From Streptomyces sp. NRRL B-1347 (GTDB lineage: Bacteria; Actinomycetota; Actinomycetes; Streptomycetales; Streptomycetaceae), in contig NZ_JOJM01000002.1 in the NCBI RefSeq assembly GCF_000720325.1, positions 211,042 to 275,041 of the forward strand: 64,000 nucleotides of DNA, given 5' to 3'. Positions 43,506 to 54,690 of this stretch are shown piece after piece. The translations under genes and the position numbers were made by a program. The notes under the pieces were generated by a model. It had not been told where the DNA came from, searched no databases, and was given only the letters and a program-made list of their open reading frames with translations. Each line of letters opens with the position of its first letter. The first letter of the stretch is position 1.

Positions 43506-44975
43506 TCACGGCAGCGAGCGGCAGAGTGCCTCCAGGGCCGCGGGCCAGGTGTGGTCGGTGGGCGTGCCGTAGCCGACCACGAGCGCGTCCCGGGGGGCCG
43601 TGACCGCGTCGGGGTGGCGGAAGCGGGACAGGCCCTGCACCGCGAGCCGCTGCCAGCTCGCGGACTGCACCACTACCTGCTCGGTGCCGGGCGGTAGTTC
43701 GAGCACCGCGTGCAGGCCCGCCGCGATGCCGGTGACCCGTACCTCGGGCGCGCGCTCGGCCAGGGCCGCGACCAGCTGGTCACGGCGGCGGCGGTAGCGG
43801 ATCCGCACCGAGCGCACATGCCGGTCGTACGCCCCGGACGTCAGGAACTCCGCGAGCGTCAGCTGGTCGACGGCGCCGCCGGACGCCCCGGCCCGCTCCT
43901 TCAGCCCGGCCACCTCCGGGGCGAGCGCGGCCGGGAGCACCATCCACGCGATCCGCAGGCCCGGCGCCAGGGACTTGCTGGCCGTGCCCAGGTAGACGAC
44001 CCGGTCCGGGTCCAGGCCCTGGAGCGCGCCGACCGGCTGCCGGTCGTAGCGGAACTCGCCGTCGTAGTCGTCCTCCAGGATCAGCCCGTCCACCCGCCGC
44101 GCCCACTCCACGGCCCGCGCCCGCCGGTCCGGGTGCAGCGGTACGCCGATGGGGAACTGGTGGGCCGGCGTCATCAGGACCGCCCGGTGCCCGGCCAACC
44201 CGTCGGTGCGCGTGCCGAGTCCGTCGAGCCCGAGCGGCCGGGTCCGCAGGCCCACCCGCGCCAGGCGGTCCCGGTGCAGACCGAGACCGTACGGCTCGAC
44301 GGCGATCTGCCGCAGGCCGCGCGCGCCGAGCAGCTCGCCGAGCAGCGTCAGGCCGTGCACGAAGCCGGGCACGACGACGATCCGGTCCGGCTCCGCGTGC
44401 ACGCCCCGGGCCCGGGCGAGATACGCGGCGAGGGCGGTGCGCAGCTCGATCCTGCCGCGCGGATCGCCGTAGCCGAGCGCGTCGTTCGGCGCGGCCGCAA
44501 GGGCGCGCCGCGCCGCCTTCAGCCACTCCCCGCGCGGGAAGGACGCGACGTCCGGCGTGCCGGGCGTCAGGTCGTGGACGGGGGCGCCGCTCGCCCGGGG
44601 CGGGCGCGCGGACGCCACCGGGCGCGGCACGGCACGGTCGGCGACCCGGGTGCCCGAGCCCTGCCGGGCGGTCAGCCAGCCCTCCGCGACGAGGTCCGCG
44701 TACGCGTCGGCGACCGTATTGCGCGCGACGCCCAGATCGGCGGCGAGCGTACGGGACGACGGCAGGCGCGTGCCCGGGGCGAGCCGGCCGCCGCGGACGG
44801 CGTCGCGCAGCGCGTCGGTGAGGCCGCGGCGCACCCCCGAGCGCGGGCCCTTGCCGAGCGCGTCGAGGTGGAGGTCCACGCTCCAGGCCCCGCCGTGCCC
44901 GGGCCCGTCGGGGTCGGTGGGGCCGGTGGGGTCCGAGCCGTCCCCCGGGCCCGAAGTGGCCCAAGATTTCTCCAT
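43506..44975 (-). CDS. MocR/PdxR-family regulator (GntR HTH fused to aminotransferase fold)
   Basis: The 489-residue protein has a GntR winged helix near residues 40-105 (LPSSRTLAADLGVARNTVADAY is the recognition region, here cut to LPSSRTLAADLGVARN) and a class I aminotransferase-like domain. The PLP lysine is in GTASKSLAPGLR, and LEDDYDGEFRYDR is diagnostic. The divergent AhpD-like gene is the likely target. ATG 44975 lies within a TCCAT-GGGA-ATGGA dyad, so it may repress itself. Confidence 0.92.
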   Translation of the reverse strand: MEKSWATSGPGDGSDPTGPTDPDGPGHGGAWSVDLHLDALGKGPRSGVRRGLTDALRDAVRGGRLAPGTRLPSSRTLAADLGVARNTVADAYADLVAEGWLTARQGSGTRVADRAVPRPVASARPPRASGAPVHDLTPGTPDVASFPRGEWLKAARRALAAAPNDALGYGDPRGRIELRTALAAYLARARGVHAEPDRIVVVPGFVHGLTLLGELLGARGLRQIAVEPYGLGLHRDRLARVGLRTRPLGLDGLGTRTDGLAGHRAVLMTPAHQFPIGVPLHPDRRARAVEWARRVDGLILEDDYDGEFRYDRQPVGALQGLDPDRVVYLGTASKSLAPGLRIAWMVLPAALAPEVAGLKERAGASGGAVDQLTLAEFLTSGAYDRHVRSVRIRYRRRRDQLVAALAERAPEVRVTGIAAGLHAVLELPPGTEQVVVQSASWQRLAVQGLSRFRHPDAVTAPRDALVVGYGTPTDHTWPAALEALCRSLP

Positions 44976-45015
44976 GGGAATGGACCATACCGCTGGGCAA
45001 ATCACCTCGTAGGTT
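44971..45015. promoter_or_regulatory. MocR/AhpD-like divergent control region
   Basis: TCCAT-GGGA-ATGGA (44971-44984) overlaps the MocR start, and ATGG-A-CCAT (44980-44988) follows. TAGGTT (45010-45015) is 6 bases before the AhpD-like ATG and could be a -10 of a leaderless message. Confidence 0.45.
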
Positions 45016-45021
45016 CGAACC

Positions 45022-45561
45022 ATGACGAACACGACGCAGACCACCGCCCCGCACGCGCACGCCCACGACGAGCGGCTGCCCGAGCACACCCCGCGCCTCA
45101 ACATGGCCGAGCTGGCCCCGGAGGCGTACAAGGCCATGATCCGGTTCGCCGCGGCCGCCAAGCGCGGTGTCGACCCGGTCCTCTTCGAGCTCATACAGAT
45201 CCGGGCCTCGCAGCTCAACCACTGCGCGTTCTGCCTCGACATGCACACCAAGGACGCCCTCGCGGCCGGTGAGAGCGTCGAGCGGATCGTGCAGCTGTCG
45301 ACCTGGGAGGAGTCCAGGCACTTCTACACGGCCCGGGAGATCGCCGCCATCGAGCTGACGGAGGCCGTGACCGTCCTCACCGACGGCTTCGTTCCCGACG
45401 AGGTGTACGAGCGCGCCGCGCTCCACTTCGACGACAAGGAGCTGGCCCACGTCATCGCCGCGATCACCCTGATCAACGGCTGGAACCGGTTCGGAGTGAC
45501 CACGCGCATGGTGCCCGGGCACTACACGCCGGGGTCCACCGCGCACCGGCCCGCCGAGTAG
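45022..45561 (+). CDS. Carboxymuconolactone decarboxylase/AhpD-like protein
   Basis: The 179-residue protein has the AhpD helical core with the redox motif HCAFCLDMH (CxxC plus nearby His) in QIRASQLNHC, the standard arrangement for alkylhydroperoxidase-like activity. The C-terminus is GVTTRMVPGHYTPG. It probably reduces organic peroxides. Divergence from the MocR regulator suggests PLP-responsive control. No ribosome site is seen, and a leaderless transcript is likely. Confidence 0.9.
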   Translation: MTNTTQTTAPHAHAHDERLPEHTPRLNMAELAPEAYKAMIRFAAAAKRGVDPVLFELIQIRASQLNHCAFCLDMHTKDALAAGESVERIVQLSTWEESRHFYTAREIAAIELTEAVTVLTDGFVPDEVYERAALHFDDKELAHVIAAITLINGWNRFGVTTRMVPGHYTPGSTAHRPAE

Positions 45562-45620
45562 CACCGGTTCCTCGCGCGCGCCGCGCGCGTTCCGCACGTC
45601 CCGAAAGGTGAGCACCACCC

Positions 45621-46367
45621 ATGAGCAACCCACTGACCGCCACCGCCGAGGCGTTCGGCGCCCTGCACCACGGGCGGGCGCCGGGCGACCCGCTCGTCCT
45701 GCCGGGACCGTGGGACGCGGCCAGCGCCCGCGTCTTCGAGGAGGCCGGGTTCCCCGCGCTCGCCACGCCCAGCGCGGGCGTCGCCGCCGCCCTCGGCTAC
45801 GACGACGGGGCGGTGCCGCCGCGCGAGATGTTCGAGGCGGTCGGGCGCGTCGCGCGGGCCGTGTCCGTGCCGGTCAGCGCGGACGTCGAGGACGGGTACG
45901 GGCTGCCCGCGCGGAAGCTGGTGGGGCGGCTGCTCGACGCCGGGGTCGTCGGCTGCAACCTGGAGGACTCCTGGGGCCGCAAGGACGCGCCGGCCGGCAC
46001 CCTCAAGGACGCCCGGGAGCAGGCGGACTACCTCGCGGCGGTGCGGGAGGTGGCCGGGCGGGAGCTGTTCGTCAACGCGCGCGTCGACACGTATCTGCGA
46101 GGGGTCGCGGACTTCGAGGAGACCGTGGCCCGGGCCCGGCTCTACGTCGAGGCCGGGGCGGACTGCGTCTACGTCATCAAGGCGCCGGTCTCGGTGCTGC
46201 CCGCGCTCCGCTCCGCGATCGGGGCTCCGCTGAACGTGATCGGGCTGGCCGGTGGGCCCTCTCCCCAGGAGCTGGGGCGGCTCGGCGCGACGCGGGTCAC
46301 CTTCGGGCCGGGGCTGCACCACCAGGCCATGGCGGGCCTGCGCGACATCGCGAAGGAGCTGGCCTAG
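45621..46367 (+). CDS. Isocitrate lyase/PEP-mutase superfamily protein
   Basis: The 248-residue barrel protein includes LPGPWDAASARVFEEAGF, TPSAGVAAALGYDDG, ADVEDGYG (metal-binding acidic cluster) and GCNLEDS. The K-K-C-G-H signature of true isocitrate lyase is absent. Members include carboxyphosphonoenolpyruvate mutase-like and oxaloacetate-decarboxylase-like enzymes; the substrate is not predictable. AAAGGTGAG precedes the ATG. It is 59 bases after the AhpD-like gene and may share its promoter. Confidence 0.88.
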   Translation: MSNPLTATAEAFGALHHGRAPGDPLVLPGPWDAASARVFEEAGFPALATPSAGVAAALGYDDGAVPPREMFEAVGRVARAVSVPVSADVEDGYGLPARKLVGRLLDAGVVGCNLEDSWGRKDAPAGTLKDAREQADYLAAVREVAGRELFVNARVDTYLRGVADFEETVARARLYVEAGADCVYVIKAPVSVLPALRSAIGAPLNVIGLAGGPSPQELGRLGATRVTFGPGLHHQAMAGLRDIAKELA

Positions 46368-46427
46368 CCCTCGCGGGGCGCCCCACTGTGTCCATCAGCG
46401 CGCTCCGCGCGCGGGCGCCCCTTCCCG

Positions 46428-46452
46428 CTCCTCAAACGCCGGAGGGGCTGGA
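46428..46452. repeat. Dispersed intergenic repeat, diverged copy
   Basis: CTCCTCAAACGCCGGAGGGG matches the repeat core except for GAGGGG in place of GACGGG. The exchange makes it the left arm of a terminator. Confidence 0.65.
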
Positions 46453-46469
46453 AGATCCAGCCCCTCCGG
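46439..46469. terminator. Bidirectional terminator between the PEP-mutase-like gene and the betaine operon
   Basis: Perfect 14-base arms CCGGAGGGGCTGGA and TCCAGCCCCTCCGG flank an AGA loop, between two convergent genes. The left arm is part of a dispersed repeat copy. Confidence 0.85.
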
Positions 46470-46472
46470 GTA

Positions 46473-47438
46473 CTACTTCGGCAGCCAGGCCTTCCACTTG
46501 GCCTCGTTGTCCGCGAGCCAGCGCTTCGCCGCGTCCTCGGGGGACATCTTCTTGTCGGCGATCATCAGGGAGACCTCGTTCTGGTCGGCCTCCGACCACT
46601 TGAAGCGCTTCAGGAAGGCCGCCGCGGCGCCGCCGTTCTTCGCGAAGTCCGCGTTGAAGTACTTCTGGAGCGGCGTGTGCGGGTAGGCGCACTTGATCTT
46701 CGCCGGGTCCGCGTCGCAGCCCTCCTTGTACGGCGGCAGCTTGACCTCCGTCATCGGCACCTTCTCGAACAGCCACTGGGGCTTGTACCAGTAGGTGAGG
46801 AAGGGCTTCCGCTGCTTGGCGAACTGTTCGATCTGGGTGATCTGGGCCGCCTCGGAGCCCGCGAAGACGACCTTGTAGTCCAGGTCGAGGTTCTCCACGA
46901 GGGCCTTGTCGTTGGTGACGTAGGACGGGGAGCCGTCCATGAGCTGGCCCTTGCCGCCGGACTCCGGGGTGCGGAATTCCTTCGCGTACTTGTTGAGGTT
47001 CTTCCAGTCGGTGACGTCGGGGTGCTTCTTCGCGAAGTACGTGGGGACGTACCAGCCGATGTGGCCGGTGACGCCGACGTCGCCGCCGGGGACGATCGTC
47101 TTCTTGTCCTTGACGTACCGCTGCTCCTGCTCGGGGTGGCCCCAGTCCTCCATGATCGCGTCGACGCGGCCCTGGCTGAGCGCGTCCCAGGCGGGGACCT
47201 CGTCGATCTGCACGGTGTCGACGCGGTAGCCGAGCTCCTCCTCCAGGAGGTACTTGGCCACGGCCACGTCGGCCTGGGCACCGACCCAGGACTGCACGGA
47301 CAGGGTCACGGTCTTGGCGCCCGCCGCGTTGGCGTACGGGGACGCCTGCTTGGTCATGTCGGCGGCGCCGCAGCCGGACAGGGCGAGGAGCGCCCCGCCC
47401 GCGGCAAGCGCGGCACCGGCGCGAGTGCGCTTGCGCAT
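46473..47438 (-). CDS. Glycine betaine/choline ABC transporter substrate-binding lipoprotein
   Basis: The 321-residue protein has a lipoprotein signal (LLALSGC-GA) and an OpuAC-type domain: SWVGAQADVAVAKYLLEEEL, DEVPAWDALSQGRVDAIMEDW and TYWYKPQWLFEK, with tryptophans and tyrosines suited to a quaternary-amine cage. It would capture betaine or choline outside the cell. The ATG at 47438 has a better-spaced AAGGGGG than the GTG at 47444, which overlaps the permease stop. It is the last gene of the betaine operon. Confidence 0.93.
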   Translation of the reverse strand: MRKRTRAGAALAAGGALLALSGCGAADMTKQASPYANAAGAKTVTLSVQSWVGAQADVAVAKYLLEEELGYRVDTVQIDEVPAWDALSQGRVDAIMEDWGHPEQEQRYVKDKKTIVPGGDVGVTGHIGWYVPTYFAKKHPDVTDWKNLNKYAKEFRTPESGGKGQLMDGSPSYVTNDKALVENLDLDYKVVFAGSEAAQITQIEQFAKQRKPFLTYWYKPQWLFEKVPMTEVKLPPYKEGCDADPAKIKCAYPHTPLQKYFNADFAKNGGAAAAFLKRFKWSEADQNEVSLMIADKKMSPEDAAKRWLADNEAKWKAWLPK

Positions 47439-47440
47439 GG

Positions 47441-49407
47441 TCACGCCCCCTTCTTCGTGCGGCGTTCCGTCGGCTGCGTCACCCGGTCCAGCATCAGACC
47501 GAGGCAGACGATCGCGGCACCGGCGACCAGGCCGGTCGCGAGGTCGCCCTGGGCCAGGCCGAAGACGACGTCGTAGCCGAGCGCGCCGCCGCCGACGAGG
47601 CCGCCGATGACGACGACCGCGAGGACGAGGACGACGCCCTGGTTGACGGCGAGGAGCAGCGCGGGCCGGGCGAGCGGCAGCTGGACCTGGCGCAGGACCT
47701 GCCAGTTGGTGGCGCCGAGGGACTTCGCGGACTCCATCGCGGCGGGGCTGACCTGCCTGAGGCCCTGCGTGGTGATGCGGACGACGGCGGGCAGCGCGTA
47801 CACCACGGCGGCGGCCACCGCCGGGGCGCGGCCCACGCCGAAGAGCGCCACGACCGGGATCAGGTACACGAACTGCGGCATCGTCTGGAAGACGTCGAGG
47901 ACGGGGCGCAGGACGCGTTCGAGCCGACGGCTGCGGGAGGCGGCGACGCCGGTCACGAAGCCGAGGACGAGCGTCACCGCGACGCCCGCGAGGACCTGGG
48001 AGAGCGTGTCGAGGGAGGCCTCCCACACGCCGAGCACGCCGATCGCCGCCATCGCGAGGACGGCCGTGAGGGCGGTCTGCCAGGTGCCGATCACCCAGGC
48101 GAGGGCCGCGACGATCAGCAGGACCGACCACCAGGGCAGGCCCTGGAGGCCGTCGCGCACGGGGTCGAGCACGTACGTCGTGAAGTGCGCGGCCCAGTCG
48201 GCGGTGCCGCCCACCACGGGCACGCCCGTGTAGAGGTGGTCGACCATCCAGTCCTTGGCGGTGTTCACCGGCTCGGCGATCTGCACGACCCAGCCCGTCG
48301 GCCACTCCAGGCGGTCGGCGAACCGGGCGGCGAGCGCGCAGGCCAGGGTCACGGCGGCGGCCACGGACCAGCCGCGCCAGCCGCGCAGCGGGGAGGTGTC
48401 CACCGTCTGCGCGCCGAGGCGTTCGCCCGCCGCGCCCGTGACGCGGTCCAGGACGACGGCGAGCAGCACGATCGGGATGCCCGCGGCGAGCGCCTGGCCG
48501 ACGTCGACGGTGGCGAGGGCCTGGTAGACGCGGTCGCCGAGGCCGCCCGCGCCGATCACGGACGCGATGACGGCCATGGACAGCGCCATCATGATCGTCT
48601 GGTTGAGGCCGAGGAGGAGTTCCTTGCGGGCCAGCGGAAGACGGGCGGAGAGCAGCCGCTGGCGGCCGGTCGCGCCGAGCGACGCCACGGCCTCCATCAC
48701 GCCGCCGTCGGCGCCGCGCAGGCCGAGCGCCGTGAGCCGGGCCATCGGCGGGGCCGCGTACACGACCGTCGCGAGGACGGCGGCGGGCACGCCGATGCCG
48801 AAGACCAGGACGACCGGCAGCAGGTAGGCGAAGGCCGGGAGCACCTGCATGGTGTCGAGGACCGGCCGCATCATGCGGAAGAGCCGGTCGTTGAGCCCGC
48901 CCGCGAGGCCGAGCAGCAGGCCGAGGACCACGGACGCGAGGACGGCCACGGTCATCAGGGCGAGCGTCTGCATCGTCGGCACCCACATGCCGAGCAGACC
49001 GCACACGCCGAACGCGGCGGCGGCCACCACGGCGAGCTTCACGCCCGCCACGCGCCAGGCGACAGCGCCGGCGGCGACGGTCACGCCCGCCCAGCCCATG
49101 GCGAGAAGCACGAGGTAGACGCCGCGCACGGCGAGTACGACGGCGTTGGAGACGTGCCCGAAGAAGTAGAGGAACAGCGGGTGGCTGTCGCGGTTGTCGA
49201 TGATCCAGTCGCTGGTCCTGCCGAGCGGCTCGGACAGGTCGACGGTGAGCGCGTCCGGCCAGGCGCCGGAGGCCCACTTGGCGTTGACGATCGGGACGGC
49301 GACCGCCGCGACGACAGCGAGCAGCAGGAGCTTGGTGACGGCGCGGTGGCGGAGCAGGGCCCCGACGCCGGTATCTCGTACGGGGGTCGACGCGGTGGCG
49401 GTGGCCA

Positions 49408-49408
<1 letters not shown>
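47441..49408 (-). CDS. Glycine betaine/choline ABC transporter, fused double permease
   Basis: The 655-residue protein contains two complete BPD_transp_1 domains, near residues 150-320 and 460-650, each with its own EAA loop: EAVASLGATGRQRLLSARLP and ESAKSLGATNWQVLRQVQLP. OpuA/ProW systems usually have one such domain per chain and dimerise; here both halves of the pore are in one polypeptide. The start overlaps the ATPase stop as TAATG. About 14-16 helices are visible. Confidence 0.92.
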
Positions 49409-50516
<1,108 letters not shown>

Positions 50517-50520
<4 letters not shown>

Positions 50521-52073
50521 CGGCCGTCACCCCCGAGGATCTCGGCACATTTCTCCCCGACCATGAGCACTCCGATCATCGGGTTCACGGCAGGCATCGT
50601 CGGGAAGACGGATGCGTCCGCGATACGGATTCCGGACAGGCCCCGGATCTTCAACTCCGGGTCCACCACGGCGAGTTCATCACCGGAAGCACCCATTCGG
50701 CAGGTGCCCGCCGGGTGGTAGACGGTGTGCGCGGCCTTGCGGACGAGCTCGCCGATCTCGGCGTCGTCGGTGACGTGCGGGCCGGGGAAGACCTCCCGCT
50801 TGAGCCACTTCTTGAACGGCTCGGCCTCGGCGACCTTGCGGGCCAGCTTGATGCCGTCGACGAGCGTCCGCCCGTCGTAGTCGCCTTCGTCCTCGAAGTA
50901 CTTGAAGTCCAGGGCGGGCTTGACCTCGGGGTCCGCGGACGTGAGGTAGAGGCGGCCGCGGGCGCGGGACTTGGGGATGTTCGGGGTCATCGACACGCCG
51001 TGCTCGGGGCGTTCGTAGCCGAGGCGCTCGGGGTTGTCCGTGAACGGGATCTGGTAGAAGTGGAACATCAGGTCCGGGCCCTTGTGCTCCGGGTCCCGCT
51101 TCACGAACAGACCCGCGTCGGAGTCCATCGCGGAGTTGCCCGGGATCGGCCCTTCGGTCTCCCAGACGATGACCGACTCGGGGTGGTCGATGAGGTTCTC
51201 GCCGACGCCCGGCAGGTCGTGCGCGACCGGGATGCCGAGGGCCTCCAGGTCCGTCTTCGGGCCGATGCCCGAGTGCAGCAGCAGGCGCGGGGTGTCCACG
51301 GCGCCCGCGCAGACGAGCACCTCGCGGCGGGCGGTGAGCAGCTTCTCCGCGCCGTCCTTGGTGCGGACGTGCACACCGCGCGCGGTCTTCCCGTCGAGCT
51401 CCAGCTTGTACGCCCAGGTCTCCAGGAACAGGTGGAGGTTCGGGCGGTCCCCGGCCTCCATGTGCGGGTGGAGGTAGGCGACGGACGCCGAGGAGCGCTT
51501 GTTGTTCTCCGGGTGGTACGCCAGGTCGAAGAAGCCGACGCCCTCGTCGAAGGGCCGGTCGTTGAAGCCGACGACCTCGGGGACGTCCAGGGCTTGCTTG
51601 ACGGCCTCGATCCAGTCGCTTGCGATCTGGTTCTGGTCCTTCTTGGCGACGCGTACGACGTTGTTGCGCAGCTTGCCGTAGTAGGGGTCCATGGCCGCGG
51701 CGTTCCAGCCCGCGGCGCCCGCGGCCTCCCACTCGTCCCAGTCGGACGGCAGCGGCTTGAAGGAGATCAGCGTGTTGTGCGAGGAGCAGCCGCCGAGGAC
51801 CTTGGCGCGGCTGTGCAGGATGTGCGAGTTGCCGCGCGGCTGCTCGGTGGTCGTGTACTCGTAGTCGAGCTCGCCGCCGAGCAGGCCGAGCCACTTGCGC
51901 AGGGTCAGGACGTCCTCGCGGTCGATGTCGCTCGGGCCGCCCTCGATCACCGCGACGGTGACGTCGGGGTTCTCGGTGAGCCGGGATGCGATCACCGATC
52001 CCGCGGTGCCGCCGCCGACGATCACGTAGTCGAACTCGGTGGTGGCCTGGGGGGTTTCAGACGTTCCAGTCAT
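50517..52073 (-). CDS. betA: Choline dehydrogenase-like GMC oxidoreductase
   Basis: The 518-residue flavoprotein has the FAD motif [19 protein letters not shown] signatures near [13 protein letters not shown] and [16 protein letters not shown], and the catalytic segment [11 protein letters not shown]. It should oxidise choline to betaine aldehyde. ATG 52073 follows AGGAG; a TTG at 52100 is less likely. It lies between betB and the transporter genes, and translational overlap with the ATPase ties uptake and oxidation together. GMC enzymes have varied substrates, so choline is inferred from context. Confidence 0.9.
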
Positions 52074-52147
52074 GGGGGTACTGCTCCTCGTCGCTGCCAA
52101 GGTGCTTGCGCGTAAGGGGGATTGCGGTCGTACGAAATCGGGGGTGG

Positions 52148-52185
52148 GGCCCGCGGCCGGGACTTCGGGGTCCCGGCCGCGGGCC
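52148..52185 (-). terminator. Hairpin downstream of betB
   Basis: Perfect 16-base arms GGCCCGCGGCCGGGAC and GTCCCGGCCGCGGGCC flank a 6-base loop. It sits 9 bases after the betB stop and 75 bases before betA, so betA and the transporter may be partly uncoupled from betB. Confidence 0.75.
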
Positions 52186-52193
52186 GCGGGGCG

Positions 52194-53696
52194 TCAGCCC
52201 TTGAACCAGCGCACCGGCGCGGGCGCCAGGTTCTCGTAGACGTGCTTGGCCTCGCGGTACTCGGCGAGCCCGGCGGGGCCCAGTTCGCGGCCGACGCCGC
52301 TCTTGCCGAAGCCGCCCCACTCCGCCTGCGGCAGGTAGGGGTGGAAGTCGTTGATCCAGACGGTGCCGTGGCGCATCCGCCGGGCCATGCGCCGGGCGCG
52401 GCCGGAGTCGGTGGTCCACACGGCGCCCGCGAGGCCGTACTCGGTGTCGTTGGCGAGGGCCAGGGCCTCGTCCTCGGTGCGGAAGGTCTCCACGGTCAGG
52501 ACCGGGCCGAAGACCTCCTCGCGCACGACCTTCATGCCACGGTGGCACTGGTCGAGCACGGTCGGCTCGTAGAAGTAGCCGTCGGCGGGGCGGGCGGCGC
52601 TCGGCTCGGGGCGCTTGCCGCCGCAGCGAAGGGCGGCGCCCTCGGCGAGGGCGGAGGCCACGTACGCCTCGGTCTTCTCGCGCTGCTGCGCGGAGACGAG
52701 CGGGCCGACCTCGACGCCGTCCTCGGTGCCGCGGCCCAGCTTGATCTTCTCGGCGCGGCGGGCGAGTTCGGCCACGAAGCGCTCGCGCACGGACTCCTCG
52801 ATGATGAGGCGGCCACCGGCGGAGCAGACCTGGCCGCTGTGGATGAAGGCGGCGTTCAGCGCCTGGTCGACGGCGGTGTCGAAGCCCTCGTCGGTGGCGC
52901 AGGCGTCGGCGAAGACGACGTTCGGGTTCTTGCCGCCGAGTTCGAGGGCGACCTTCTTCACGCCGAGGGCCGCGGCCTGGGCGACCTTGGTGCCGGAGAC
53001 GAGCCCGCCGGTGAAGGACACCAGGTCCACGTCGGGGTGGTCGGCGAGCCGGGCGCCGACGGTGTGGCCGGGCCCGGTGACGATGTTGGCGACGCCCTCG
53101 GGGAGACCGGCCTCGACGAGCAGCTCGATCAGCGCGACCGTGGTGAGGGGCGTGACCTCGCTGGGCTTGATGACGAAGGTGTTCCCGGCCGCGAGGGCGG
53201 GCGCGATCTTCCAGCTGGCCTGGAGCAGCGGATAGTTCCAGGGCGTGATCATCGAGCAGACGCCGACGGGCTCGTGCACGACGACGCTGTGGATGTCGTC
53301 GGACCCGGCGTCGACGACGCGGCCCGCGCCCTCGCCGATCACCAGGTCGGCGAAGTACCGGAAGGCGTCGGCCACGCAGTCGACGTCGACGCGGCCCTCC
53401 TCCAGGGTCTTGCCCGCGTCCCGGCTCTCCAGGAGGCCGATCTCCTCGCGGTCGCGGACCAGCAGGTCGGCGACGCGGCGCAGGAGCGCGGCGCGCTCGG
53501 CGACGGGCGTGGCCGGCCACGGGCCCTCGTCGAAGGCCCGGCGGGCGGCGGCGATCGCGGCGTCCGCGTCCTCGGCACCGCCCTCGGCGATGAGGGCGAA
53601 GGGCTTGGCGTCCGCCGGGTCGATGATCTCGCGCGTTGCGCCGTCTGCGGCCGCGCGCCACTCGCCGCCGACGTGGATGGTCTGTTGTGCGGACAC
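52194..53696 (-). CDS. betB: Betaine-aldehyde dehydrogenase
   Basis: The 500-residue NAD(P)-dependent aldehyde dehydrogenase has the catalytic glutamate in ELGGKNPN and cysteine in GQVCSAGGR. TPWNYPLLQASWKIAPALA is typical. It would complete choline oxidation to glycine betaine. Two GTG starts are possible: 53696 (VSAQQTIHVGGEW), preferred because the family N-terminus follows, and 53723. It heads the betaine locus and is divergent from a lipoprotein gene over about 195 bases. No BetI gene is nearby. Confidence 0.92.
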   Translation of the reverse strand: MSAQQTIHVGGEWRAAADGATREIIDPADAKPFALIAEGGAEDADAAIAAARRAFDEGPWPATPVAERAALLRRVADLLVRDREEIGLLESRDAGKTLEEGRVDVDCVADAFRYFADLVIGEGAGRVVDAGSDDIHSVVVHEPVGVCSMITPWNYPLLQASWKIAPALAAGNTFVIKPSEVTPLTTVALIELLVEAGLPEGVANIVTGPGHTVGARLADHPDVDLVSFTGGLVSGTKVAQAAALGVKKVALELGGKNPNVVFADACATDEGFDTAVDQALNAAFIHSGQVCSAGGRLIIEESVRERFVAELARRAEKIKLGRGTEDGVEVGPLVSAQQREKTEAYVASALAEGAALRCGGKRPEPSAARPADGYFYEPTVLDQCHRGMKVVREEVFGPVLTVETFRTEDEALALANDTEYGLAGAVWTTDSGRARRMARRMRHGTVWINDFHPYLPQAEWGGFGKSGVGRELGPAGLAEYREAKHVYENLAPAPVRWFKG

Positions 53697-53891
53697 GTCC
53701 CTGTTGCCTTCCGTTCCTGCCACTTTCCTGCCTTGCGCCCCACCTGATCACTCGGGGTAGCCGGGTGCACCTGCCCTGGCCCTGGAAAAGCATGCGCATT
53801 CGATGGCCGAAAGTGCGCTGTGTCACTGCGTATGCGGGTACGCGAGGGGAAACGTACGCTCGAAGCACGTTCTGTCACCGGAGGTGACGTT

Positions 53892-54683
53892 ATGAGTCGA
53901 ATGTCTCTTAAGTCAGCACGGGCCGCTACCGGGGTCTGCGCGGCGGCGGCCCTGGCGCTGCTCGTGCCGGCGTGTTCGTCGGACAACGGCAACGACGACA
54001 AGAAGGACAAGACCTCGGACCTCAGCGCCCAGGAGATCTCGGACAAGGCGAAGAAGGAGCTGCTCGACGCCACGTCGGTGCACATCACGCTGGAGGAGAA
54101 GGGCACGGACGCCGACAAGGACGATCCGGCGGCGATGGACCTGACGCTCGACCGCGACGGCAACTGCACGGGCAAGCTCACGTTCGCCGCGGGCGGCGGC
54201 ACCGCCGACCTGGTCAAACGGGGCGACAAGGTGTGGATGAAGCCCGACAGCGCCTTCTGGCGCAACCAGGTGCCCGGCGGCGACGGCGCGGCCGCCGCCG
54301 AGCTGTTCAAGAACCGCTACATCCACGGCAGCACGAGCGACCCGCTGCTCAAGGGCCTCTCCGAGGTCTGCGACCTCAAGAAGCTCCAGGACTCGGTCGA
54401 CGAGGACTCCGACGACGACACGGACAAGCTGAAGAAGGGCGACGCCACCACGGTCGACGGGACCAAGGTCGTGCCGCTCACGTCCGCCGAGGACGGCAAG
54501 GAGAAGACGCTGTACGTGGCGTCCGAGGGCAAGCCCTATCTGATCCGGGCCACGGAGAAGGGCGACGGCGAGGACAAGACAACCACGCTGAGTGACTACG
54601 GCCAGCCCGTACCGACGGAGACGCCTTCGGCCGCGGACTCCGTGGACATCGGCAAGCTCCAGGAGCAGCTGCAGAAGACGTGA
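53892..54683 (+). CDS. Putative lipoprotein (LppX/LprAFG-like)
   Basis: The 263-residue product has a lipoprotein signal (LLVPAC-SS), a Lys/Asp-rich linker and a domain in which SVHITLEEKGTD, DLVKRGDKVWMKPD and LYVASEGKPYLIRA recall the LppX/LprG half-barrel lipid carriers. It may bind a lipid or glycolipid at the cell surface; that is inference. The ATG is fixed by a perfect GGAGGTGA. An ECF-like element GGAAA-N16-GTT (53849-53872) lies just upstream. Confidence 0.8.
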   Translation: MSRMSLKSARAATGVCAAAALALLVPACSSDNGNDDKKDKTSDLSAQEISDKAKKELLDATSVHITLEEKGTDADKDDPAAMDLTLDRDGNCTGKLTFAAGGGTADLVKRGDKVWMKPDSAFWRNQVPGGDGAAAAELFKNRYIHGSTSDPLLKGLSEVCDLKKLQDSVDEDSDDDTDKLKKGDATTVDGTKVVPLTSAEDGKEKTLYVASEGKPYLIRATEKGDGEDKTTTLSDYGQPVPTETPSAADSVDIGKLQEQLQKT

Positions 54684-54690
54684 GCGCCGG

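Noticed and set aside
53790..53835. GCATGCGCA and TGCGTATGC as a long dyad in the betB/lipoprotein gap
   Set aside because: One mismatch and a 28-base spacer; too weak to call an operator without conservation data.
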